From an uncultured Clostridia bacterium (lineage in GTDB: Bacteria; Bacillota; Clostridia; Oscillospirales; CAG-272): a stretch of 5,096 nt of DNA. Under the pieces are notes generated by a model. The model worked only from the letters and a program-made list of their open reading frames with translations, was not told the origin of the DNA and ran no database searches. Both the position numbers and the translations under genes were made by a program. Positions 1-4,840 of the stretch are shown here, piece by piece (position 1 is the stretch's first letter; each line of letters opens with the position of its first letter). Where the stretch lies: assembly GCA_946055715.1 (NCBI GenBank), contig CAMGGT010000094.1, positions 1 through 5,096 on the forward strand. Direction: 5' to 3'.

Positions 1-1
1 A

Positions 2-30
2 TTGACATTATATAGTATATGTGGTACAAT
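2..30 (+). promoter_or_regulatory. Sigma-A promoter of the glycopolymer cassette
   Basis: The -35 element TTGACA (2-7) matches consensus exactly. It is followed by a 17-bp spacer and a -10 element TACAAT (25-30, 5 of 6 consensus bases). A TGG immediately before the -10 makes it an extended -10 as well. Transcription should start near position 37 and read into the adaptor gene at 249. The spacing and match are those of a strong constitutive housekeeping promoter, so control is more likely to act on the leader RNA than on initiation. Confidence 0.85.
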
Positions 31-36
31 GCTCTC

Positions 37-248
37 ACTATTGATTATTCTCCGATTGGATCCCGACCGCGTCTGCTTCGGGCACGACTGACCGGACGCG
101 CCGCCCCGACAACCGAACATATTGCCGCTCGGCGTGCGTCCGCAACGATAAGTCCCTGCCGCGAAGGGCGCGGCACAGGACGGGCACCGCGATCCCCGCA
201 TGGCGGGGAAACCGGCGGTGGCCTCAATTCAAAACCAAGGATGGCATC
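37..248 (+). promoter_or_regulatory. Long structured 5' leader of the cassette
   Basis: About 210 nt separate the predicted transcription start from the first start codon. Helices readable directly are 68-74 with 94-100; 152-155 plus 157-163 with 178-181 plus 169-175 (loop AAGGG); and a nested hairpin with outer CACCGC 185-190 / GCGGTG 215-220 and inner CCCCGC 194-199 / GCGGGG 203-208. Bases 93-101 could instead pair with 134-142 (9 bp, one G-U), which excludes the first helix. No U-tract follows any stem, so none is an ordinary intrinsic terminator. The ribosome binding site AAGGA (237-241) lies outside the helices. I do not recognise a known riboswitch. A role in antitermination, RNA stability or protein binding is inference. 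Confidence 0.5.
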
Positions 249-1034
249 ATGAACGAATCACAAAACACCGAACAGGTGCAGTTCTCCCTTGGGGAGGTGT
301 TCCGCGTCTTTCTCAAAAGATGGTGGATTATGCTGCTGTGCGTCATCATCGGTGCCGGCGGGGCTTTTCTGTATGCCTATCTGCCGGAGCCGAAGTATGA
401 GTCGAAAGTGCAGATATATGTCAACAACCGCAACAACATCTCGGTGGATGTCAGCGGGCTGACAACCGGCGACCTTTCGGCTTCCAAAAGTCTGTCGGAT
501 CTCTACATTCTCATTCTCAAATCCCGCGAAACGATGGAAGCGGTCATCACACAGGCCAACCTGACCTGTTCTTACGAGCAGTTGCTCAACATGATCGATG
601 CCAAAACCTCCGGCAGTTCCCCGGTGCTCAGCATCACGGTCACCTCCGGCGACCCGGAGCAGGCGTGTCTGATCGCCAACACCATCTCCCTCATCCTGCC
701 CGACCGCATCGACACCATCGTACAGCAGGCCTCTTCTGCCATTGTAGATCATGCGGTGGTCGCCCAAGAGGAAGTCTCCCGCCAGTATCCCAAAAAGATG
801 ATCATCGGCATGCTGCTCGGCCTGCTTTTAAGCGGCTGTGCCTGCCTTGTATATGACCTGTTCATCAACGACAAGATCCAGTCCGAAGATTGGCTTACCC
901 AGACCTTCGGCGACGACATCCCGGTGCTGGCCGTCATCCCCGATGCAAATGACCGGCACCACGCAAAATACGGCCACTATTACGGCTCCGTCAAAACCGG
1001 TGCCTCCGGCGGAAACGGAGGGCAACCGGCATGA
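249..1034 (+). CDS. CpsC/YveK-type Wzz-domain membrane adaptor (tyrosine-kinase modulator)
   Basis: This 261-aa protein is the membrane partner of a bacterial tyrosine kinase and a polysaccharide co-polymerase that helps set chain length or export of a surface polysaccharide. The N-terminus is cytoplasmic, followed by TM1 (about 25-45), an extracytoplasmic Wzz domain (about 46-183) opening with PKYESKVQIYV (48-58) and containing DPEQACLIANTIS (135-147), TM2 (about 184-204) after YPKK, and a cytoplasmic tail with IPVLAVIPD (224-232). This is the split Gram-positive layout, in which the tail activates the separate kinase. The start is fixed by AAGGA 7 nt upstream. The stop overlaps the kinase start (ATGA), implying translational coupling. 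An oddity is that the tail ends in a Tyr/His-rich KYGHYYG (240-246) and a Gly-rich end. The family call is firm; the polymer is unknown. Confidence 0.9.
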   Translation: MNESQNTEQVQFSLGEVFRVFLKRWWIMLLCVIIGAGGAFLYAYLPEPKYESKVQIYVNNRNNISVDVSGLTTGDLSASKSLSDLYILILKSRETMEAVITQANLTCSYEQLLNMIDAKTSGSSPVLSITVTSGDPEQACLIANTISLILPDRIDTIVQQASSAIVDHAVVAQEEVSRQYPKKMIIGMLLGLLLSGCACLVYDLFINDKIQSEDWLTQTFGDDIPVLAVIPDANDRHHAKYGHYYGSVKTGASGGNGGQPA

Positions 1035-1753
1035 CACCGTCCGCATTTGACAAAACACAGGAAGCAAAACTCGGCGCCGAGCTTGACTTTGCCGTCACCG
1101 AGGCCTACAACCTCCTGCGTACCAATCTCGACTTTGCCATCCCCGCAAAGGAGGGGCAAAAGTGCGCCAAGATCATCGGTTCCACCAGCGCCTGCCCTCA
1201 GGAGGGCAAGAGCTATACCTCCGCCAACCTGGCATACGCCTTTGCCAATAACGGCGAAAAGGTGTTGCTGGTGGACGCAGACATGCGCCGCCCTACTCTG
1301 GCCATCAAACTGGGGCTGCCCATTGCCCCCGGCCTTTCCAATCTGCTGGCAGGTCATACGGGCGATGTGATACACCCCGGCGTGTTGCATGAAAACCTGT
1401 CGGTGCTGACTGCGGGCAACACCCCGCCTAATCCCTCCGAGCTTCTCGGTTCCTCCCGGATGCAGCACCTGCTGGACACCCTCGCGGCCGACTATGATGT
1501 CATCATCATCGACCTGCCGCCCGTCAACTCGGTGCCCGACCCCATCGTTGTCTCCCGCTATACAGACGGCATCATTCTCATTGTCAAGCACGGCATCTCC
1601 CGCCGCAAGGAAGTGCTGGCGGCCGTGCGGGCGCTTCGCTTTGCCAAGGCGCATGTGCTGGGCACGGTCTACAACGGCTATACAAACGGCGGATATCACT
1701 ACTATCATCACTATTATGATTCCGCCTCCGATACCAAGGGGAGCCACAACTGA
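1031..1753 (+). CDS. CpsD/CapB-family bacterial tyrosine kinase (BY-kinase)
   Basis: This 240-aa cytoplasmic P-loop kinase autophosphorylates on a C-terminal tyrosine cluster and controls polysaccharide assembly with the adaptor encoded just upstream. Visible motifs are the N-terminal EAYNLLRTN (24-32), Walker A from A54 to S61 with EGKS (K60, S61), Walker A' VLLVDADMRRP (78-88), the family signature PPNPSELL (132-139), and Walker B VIIIDLPP (157-164, D161). The C-terminus carries seven tyrosines in sixteen residues (Y214, 217, 222, 224, 225, 228, 229), interspersed with histidines. Length is normal for the family. The start overlaps the previous stop by 4 nt. Oddities are Q57 in the P-loop where PGEGKS is usual, and N27 in place of the first Arg of the EX2RX2R oligomerisation motif. 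A MinD/ParA-type ATPase is unlikely given the tyrosine tail and the neighbour. Confidence 0.93.
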   Translation: MTPSAFDKTQEAKLGAELDFAVTEAYNLLRTNLDFAIPAKEGQKCAKIIGSTSACPQEGKSYTSANLAYAFANNGEKVLLVDADMRRPTLAIKLGLPIAPGLSNLLAGHTGDVIHPGVLHENLSVLTAGNTPPNPSELLGSSRMQHLLDTLAADYDVIIIDLPPVNSVPDPIVVSRYTDGIILIVKHGISRRKEVLAAVRALRFAKAHVLGTVYNGYTNGGYHYYHHYYDSASDTKGSHN

Positions 1754-1827
1754 TTTTCTTTTGTTTTCCATAAGCCGGGCCCGAAAGGGTGGCGGCCAAT
1801 ATAAACACTTAAAGTGAGGTTATTTGT

Positions 1828-2448
1828 ATGAAAAAGACACTCGTAGCCATCCTTGCCATCAGCATGCTGATGGTCCTCTGCCTGCCTGTGATGGCAGCAT
1901 CTTCTTTTACCGCCAGTGCCGAGAACAAGAACGCCCCCGACGTCACGGAAGCCACACAGAACGGAACCCCCGTCAACACCGTCACCGTCGCATACAGCGA
2001 CAAAGCGGCCGTTTCTTCCGATGTGCAGACCAACCTGAACGGTGCCTACACCTCCCTCAAGAACGGCGACCTGGATGAAAAGGTCGGCGGCACTGTGTCC
2101 TGCGACAACATCTTCTATGTGCAGAGCGAAGCCAATGTCAATGCCACCAAACCCCTCAATGTGACCCTGGCCACCTCCTACAAAGAAAAGCCCACCGTTG
2201 CCGTCTATGACGCACAGGGCAACTGGACCGTGCTGCCCGCAGAGGATGTTACCCTCAATGACGGCGGCACCCTGACGCTGAAGCTCACCAAGCTGGGCAC
2301 CGTGGCGCTGATGAGCGTTACCCCCACCCCCTATGAAGCTCCCTCCAAGACCGGCTATGTGATCCTGTGGGTGTGCGTTGGCGCGCTGTATGCGGCCTTC
2401 ATCGTTTGCTTCGTCGTGCTGTATACCCAGAGACGCAAGCAGAAATAA
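1828..2448 (+). CDS. Secreted protein with signal peptide and C-terminal membrane anchor, function unknown
   Basis: I do not recognise a named family. The 206-aa product has a signal peptide (basic MKKT, hydrophobic 5-20, likely cleavage near VMAA, 21-24). A Thr/Asn/Val-rich extracytoplasmic region follows (25-170), then a single hydrophobic helix (about 176-199) and a basic QRRKQK tail. It is therefore predicted to sit on the outer face of the membrane. Residues about 108-163 alternate polar and hydrophobic positions (KPLNVTLA, TVAVYDAQGNW, TLTLKLTKLGTVALM) and look like a small beta-sandwich of the kind found in clostridial surface proteins. PSKTG (172-176) before the helix loosely resembles a sortase signal but lacks proper LPxTG spacing. 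The RBS GAGGT (1816-1820) lies 7 nt upstream. It is 74 nt after the kinase gene and probably in the same operon, so a role in glycopolymer assembly is inferred from position only. Confidence 0.85.
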   Translation: MKKTLVAILAISMLMVLCLPVMAASSFTASAENKNAPDVTEATQNGTPVNTVTVAYSDKAAVSSDVQTNLNGAYTSLKNGDLDEKVGGTVSCDNIFYVQSEANVNATKPLNVTLATSYKEKPTVAVYDAQGNWTVLPAEDVTLNDGGTLTLKLTKLGTVALMSVTPTPYEAPSKTGYVILWVCVGALYAAFIVCFVVLYTQRRKQK

Positions 2449-2472
2449 TGCCGCATAACTGAATAGACCTGT

Positions 2473-2516
2473 AACAGTGAATGTCTGCTTCTCCCATGGG
2501 GCGGGCATTCACTGTT
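2473..2516 (+). promoter_or_regulatory. Long intercistronic hairpin before the LCP gene
   Basis: Bases 2473-2483 and 2506-2516 are perfectly complementary (11 bp, core CAGTGAATG/CATTCACTG). Pairing continues inward with G-U wobbles to a loop near 2492-2497. The 3' side is followed only by a short run (TTTCC), so it is a poor intrinsic terminator. It could attenuate transcription, or protect and separate the upstream message from the LCP message. Position and stem are seen directly; the function is inference. Confidence 0.6.
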
Positions 2517-2540
2517 TCCAAATATGGCCTTTTTTGGAGA
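2516..2540 (+). promoter_or_regulatory. RBS of the LCP gene within a possible masking hairpin
   Basis: GGAGA (2536-2540) lies 5 nt before the ATG at 2546 and decides that start over the in-frame GTG at 2477, which sits inside the upstream hairpin and has no ribosome binding site. TTCCAAA (2516-2522) can pair with TTTGGAG (2533-2539), which would cover the ribosome binding site. The helix is weak (7 bp, one G-U), so masking is only a possibility. Confidence 0.45.
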
Positions 2541-2545
2541 AAACC

Positions 2546-3556
2546 ATGTCACAACAAGCGAAAAAATGCCTGCTGGTCGTCGCCGCCTTTGCGCTGGCGA
2601 TCTGTTTGTTCACAGGGCTTGCCCTGGTATTTGAGCGGGTGCTTACCCACAGGACCGGTGCCGATGACTCTGCCCTCAAGCATGCCTTGCAGCAAAGCAC
2701 CATCACCATCGACGGCATTGACTACCAACCGAAGAATGTGACGACCTACCTGATCATCGGTCTGGACTCGGACGGAAAACTGGAGAGCAGCGGCTCCTTC
2801 AACAACGAGGTGCAGGCCGACTTTCTGATGCTGATGATCGTCGACCCGCAGACCGAGACCTGGCAGATGCTACAGCTCAACCGCGACACCATGACCCCCA
2901 TCAAGATCCCGGACATTGCCTACCGTGGGCCCGGAAGGACCGAGATCCACCAACTTGCCCTGTCTCACACATTCGGTGACGGAACCGAGCAAAGTTGCCG
3001 CCTGACGGAGGATGCCGTCTCCAATCTGCTGTATGGGGTGAAGATCGACCGCTATTTTGCCCTGACCATGGGCGCCATCCCCCATCTGACGGATGTCACC
3101 GGCCCGCTGACGGTCACGGTCCCCGACGACATGACGGCCATACGCCCCGACTGGGCGGCGGGTGCCACCGTAACCCTTGAGGGAGAGGAGGCGCGCCTGT
3201 TCGTGCAGTCACGCGGCGCTCTGGAAGACAGCACCAACCTTGCCCGCATGCAACGCCAGCGCATTTTTGTGGAGGCGCTTGTGGAGGCAATGGCTTCGTC
3301 ATTTGCAGACAAGACCGAAACGGAAATGTACAGCGCTTACAAGACCTTTATGGACTATACCTGCACAGATTCTCCCGTGGTGGACACGCTGTCTCTGTTC
3401 AGAACCGTGCAGCAATATGAGTACACCGGCACCAGCGTCCCCGACGGCACCACCGAGGTCGGCACTCACGCCGACAAGCCGGCCATGGAGTTCTATGTGG
3501 ACGAAAGCCACCTGAAGTCGCTTGTCATCTCTCTTTTGCTGACCGAACCGAATTGA
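2546..3556 (+). CDS. LCP (LytR-CpsA-Psr) family glycopolymer transferase
   Basis: This 336-aa membrane-anchored enzyme belongs to a family that transfers undecaprenyl-linked glycopolymers (capsule, teichoic acid type) onto peptidoglycan outside the membrane. A cytoplasmic basic N-terminus leads into one TM helix (about 8-29). The LCP domain begins at TYLIIGLDSDG (67-77), with ADFLMLMIVD (91-100, D92), LNRDTMTPI (111-119, R113, D114), LLYGVKIDRYFAL (161-173), and the late motif SRGALEDSTNLARMQRQR (222-239, R223, D228, R234, R237, Q238). These Asp/Arg residues bind Mg2+ and pyrophosphate in the family. The usual RSDTM is QADFL here, so its Arg is absent, while NRDTM is kept as in many clostridial LCP proteins. 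Placement after the adaptor and kinase suggests it attaches their polymer. A terminator follows within 10 nt. The family is firm; the substrate is unknown. Confidence 0.9.
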   Translation: MSQQAKKCLLVVAAFALAICLFTGLALVFERVLTHRTGADDSALKHALQQSTITIDGIDYQPKNVTTYLIIGLDSDGKLESSGSFNNEVQADFLMLMIVDPQTETWQMLQLNRDTMTPIKIPDIAYRGPGRTEIHQLALSHTFGDGTEQSCRLTEDAVSNLLYGVKIDRYFALTMGAIPHLTDVTGPLTVTVPDDMTAIRPDWAAGATVTLEGEEARLFVQSRGALEDSTNLARMQRQRIFVEALVEAMASSFADKTETEMYSAYKTFMDYTCTDSPVVDTLSLFRTVQQYEYTGTSVPDGTTEVGTHADKPAMEFYVDESHLKSLVISLLLTEPN

Positions 3557-3562
3557 TTGCTC

Positions 3563-3610
3563 CGGACAAAGCGGCCGCCTCCCCCGCGCTGCCGCTTTGT
3601 TTGCTTTCTG
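3563..3610 (+). terminator. Intrinsic terminator after the LCP gene
   Basis: ACAAAGCGGC (3566-3575) pairs perfectly with GCCGCTTTGT (3591-3600). The stem extends to 13 bp through C3563-G3603 with two G-U pairs. The loop is 15 nt and C-rich, with a possible inner CGC/GCG. A T-rich but interrupted tail (TTTGTTTGCTTTC) follows. It starts 6 nt after the LCP stop codon. Confidence 0.7.
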
Positions 3611-3614
3611 CTCT

Positions 3615-3658
3615 TTTGCGGGGATATTGCCGCAAACCGTTTTCTGCCCGCTTTTTTT
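3615..3658 (+). terminator. Second hairpin region ending in T7
   Basis: TTTGCGG (3615-3621) pairs with CCGCAAA (3630-3636). Alternatively GCGGG (3618-3622) pairs with CCCGC (3647-3651), which is directly followed by seven Ts (3652-3658). The second pairing has the form of a backup terminator but a short 5-bp stem and a 24-nt loop. It may act in tandem with the hairpin just upstream to separate the two transcription units. Confidence 0.4.
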
Positions 3659-3686
3659 AGGATAATTTCTTCTGCCTCCCCGATTC

Positions 3687-3718
3687 GACACAATCTGCGT
3701 TCATGCGCAGGGTATAAT
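3687..3718 (+). promoter_or_regulatory. Promoter of the zinc-ribbon/CYTH unit, with an inverted repeat in the spacer
   Basis: TATAAT (3713-3718) is a perfect -10. The -35 is poor: GACACA (3687-3692) would give a 20-bp spacer, and TTCGAC (3684-3689) is too far away. Within the spacer, CTGCG (3695-3699) and CGCAG (3706-3710) form a perfect inverted repeat. A weak -35, a long spacer and a central inverted repeat fit an activator-dependent or repressed promoter. The predicted start near 3725 gives a 5' UTR of about 26 nt before the gene at 3751. Confidence 0.55.
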
Positions 3719-3750
3719 GGGGCCGAATACCACAATAAAGAGGCAATCGT

Positions 3751-4164
3751 ATGGCAGAAAACAAAGGACCGAACCGTCCCTCGGGTCGTTATGGAACAGA
3801 CGAACTCTACCGCTTTTTGCTGTGGACATGCATACTGCTTGCTCTTTTGCGCCTTCCCTTCGGCCGATCGCCATTCGGCTACATACTGCTGGGAATCGTC
3901 ATTTTGTGCGCGGGATATGCGTTTTACCGTTCTCTGTCCCGCAATGTGGCCGCGCGCCGCGCGGAAAACCGCCTGTTTTTGCGCATCCGGGGCAACATCG
4001 GCCGCTTTTTGCGCCTGCAATATCGCCGCCTCCGCGACCGCGGAGAATGGGTCTACCGCGTCTGCCCGGAATGCCATGCCGTCATCCGTATGCGGCGGCG
4101 ACCGGGTGAATATGTGCTGACCTGCCCCCGCTGTGGGGAACGGTTTGAGATTCACATCCGCTGA
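3751..4164 (+). CDS. Small two-helix membrane protein with C-terminal zinc ribbon
   Basis: The 137-aa product has two hydrophobic segments (about 22-34 and 42-58) separated by a short FGRSP turn. An Arg-rich stretch follows (about 60-97, many R and few acidic residues), then a zinc ribbon with paired cysteines CPEC (C105, C108) and CPRC (C125, C128). The four cysteines would hold one structural zinc. The basic linker and the ribbon should lie in the cytoplasm, where they could contact nucleic acid or ribosomes; that is inference. The RBS AAAGAGG (3737-3743) is 7 nt upstream. Similar small zinc-ribbon membrane proteins occur in Clostridia without known function. It is 51 nt upstream of the CYTH gene and probably co-transcribed with it. 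The ORF is convincing; the role is unknown. Confidence 0.82.
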   Translation: MAENKGPNRPSGRYGTDELYRFLLWTCILLALLRLPFGRSPFGYILLGIVILCAGYAFYRSLSRNVAARRAENRLFLRIRGNIGRFLRLQYRRLRDRGEWVYRVCPECHAVIRMRRRPGEYVLTCPRCGERFEIHIR

Positions 4165-4193
4165 TCTGCCCCCGGAAGGGAAGGACGCACATC

Positions 4194-4241
4194 ATGTTTC
4201 GAAAAGGAAAGAAAAATGCCCGACACACAAAAAGAAATTGA
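4194..4241 (+). CDS. Possible 15-codon leader ORF overlapping the CYTH start
   Basis: An ATG at 4194 has AAGGA (4181-4185) 8 nt upstream. It opens a frame reading MFRKGKKNARHTKRN before TGA at 4239-4241. Seven of the fifteen residues are Lys or Arg. It overlaps the CYTH gene (start 4216) by 26 nt in a different frame, so ribosomes finishing it could reinitiate on, or compete for, that start. It could equally be a chance frame in an A-rich ribosome binding region. Confidence 0.25.
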   Translation: MFRKGKKNARHTKRN

Positions 4242-4746
4242 AAGAAAATATCTGATTTTTCGCCCCGACCCCTCCTATTTGAATATGCAGAAGGGGGTAA
4301 AGCGCTATGAGATCGAGCAGATCTATCTGCGCTCCGACGCAAAAGTCAGCCGCCGCATCCGCCAAAAAACAGACGGTATACGCACCGTCTGCACCTACAC
4401 GGAAAAGGTGAGGATCAGCCCCCTGGTTCGCCTGGAAGACGAGCGCACCGTCTCAGAAGAGGCGTATGCCCGCCTGCGCGATCAGGCCGACCCTGCCTGC
4501 GAGGTGTTGCACAAGGTGCGGTATGTGATCCCCCACGAGGGGCGGCAGTGCGAGATCGATCTGTTTCCCTTCTGGGAAAAGCAGGCCATCCTGGAGATCG
4601 AATGCGAAAGCGAAGAAGCCGCCGCCCACCTGACCCTCCCCGCCTTTGTGCGCCTGATCCGCGATGTCACAAACGAACCGGACTATACAAGCCATTCTCT
4701 GGCGCACCCCGCCTGCCCCGCAAGACGGGAACCGAAAACCGTATAA
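4216..4746 (+). CDS. CYTH-domain (triphosphate tunnel) protein
   Basis: This 176-aa protein is a single CYTH domain, a beta-barrel tunnel that binds triphosphate groups with divalent metal. Small bacterial members are often inorganic triphosphatases and some act on nucleotides. The signature ExExK is at E7, E9, K11 (EIERK). Further alternating charged strands follow: RRIRQ (46-50), TEKVR (62-66), EDERTVS (74-80), KVRYVIP (100-106), CEIDLF (112-117) and ILEIECE (125-131), then DVTNEPDYTSHSLA (150-163) near the end, as is usual for the family. The length fits a stand-alone member and no fused domain is present. The RBS AAGGA (4204-4208) is 7 nt upstream, and no other start exists in frame after the stop at 4162-4164. 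It is co-oriented with the zinc-ribbon gene and ends just before a strong terminator. The actual substrate cannot be read from sequence. Confidence 0.87.
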   Translation: MPDTQKEIERKYLIFRPDPSYLNMQKGVKRYEIEQIYLRSDAKVSRRIRQKTDGIRTVCTYTEKVRISPLVRLEDERTVSEEAYARLRDQADPACEVLHKVRYVIPHEGRQCEIDLFPFWEKQAILEIECESEEAAAHLTLPAFVRLIRDVTNEPDYTSHSLAHPACPARREPKTV

Positions 4747-4751
4747 GCCAA

Positions 4752-4802
4752 GGGGCTGTTGCAAATGCGTTTTGCATCTGCAACAGCCCCATTTTTATTT
4801 TT
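4752..4802 (+). terminator. Strong intrinsic terminator; first module of the composite repeat
   Basis: GGGGCTGTTGCA (4752-4763) pairs perfectly with TGCAACAGCCCC (4779-4790). After one A-C mismatch the stem continues ATGC (4765-4768) / GCAT (4774-4777) around a 5-nt loop. The tail is T5-A-T5 (4792-4802). It lies 6 nt after the CYTH stop and should end that transcript. The same arm sequence recurs at 4994-5019. Confidence 0.9.
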
Positions 4803-4839
4803 GTGGGGGCGGCCTTTTTGAAAAAAGGCCCTCCCCCAC
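4803..4839 (+). repeat. 37-bp long inverted repeat, present only in the first repeat unit
   Basis: GTGGGGG (4803-4809) pairs with CCCCCAC (4833-4839). GGCCTTTTT (4811-4819) pairs with AAAAAGGCC (4822-4830), with a small internal mismatch between the two stems and a minimal loop. This gives 16 possible base pairs. It sits between the terminator tail and the CCCCCTCTC start of the 73-bp module. The second unit lacks it. Confidence 0.8.
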
Positions 4840-4840
4840 G

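Noticed and set aside
170..200. GGGCACCGCG and nearby GGGCGCGGCAC resemble the T-box core (TGGnACCGCG)
   Set aside because: The essential TGG that pairs with tRNA CCA is missing, no stem I signatures or terminator follow, and the downstream genes are not amino-acid genes.
200..400. Open frame starting at ATG 200 in the leader
   Set aside because: The ATG is the loop of a GC hairpin, no RBS precedes it, and the frame runs out of phase across the well-supported adaptor gene.
980..1771. Long minus-strand open frame opposite the kinase gene
   Set aside because: The plus strand encodes a clear BY-kinase with all motifs. The minus frame has no recognisable motif and is a by-product of GC-rich codon use.
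1774..1805. Separate promoter (TATAAA at 1800-1805) and small GAAA-loop hairpin (1774-1793) before the anchored protein
   Set aside because: No -35-like sequence lies 16-19 bp upstream of the TATAAA, and the hairpin is short and interrupted. Read-through from the kinase gene is simpler.
1714..2508. 264-codon minus-strand open frame opposite the anchored protein
   Set aside because: It has no ribosome binding site or domain. The plus frame has a signal peptide, anchor and good RBS.
2477..2545. In-frame GTG start giving the LCP protein 23 more residues
   Set aside because: It lies inside the long hairpin with no RBS, and the extra residues would precede an otherwise normal N-terminal anchor. 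ATG at 2546 has GGAGA 5 nt upstream.
3493..4155. 220-codon minus-strand open frame across the LCP end and zinc-ribbon gene
   Set aside because: It crosses a terminator and a promoter on the other strand, has erratic composition, and opposes a convincing zinc ribbon.
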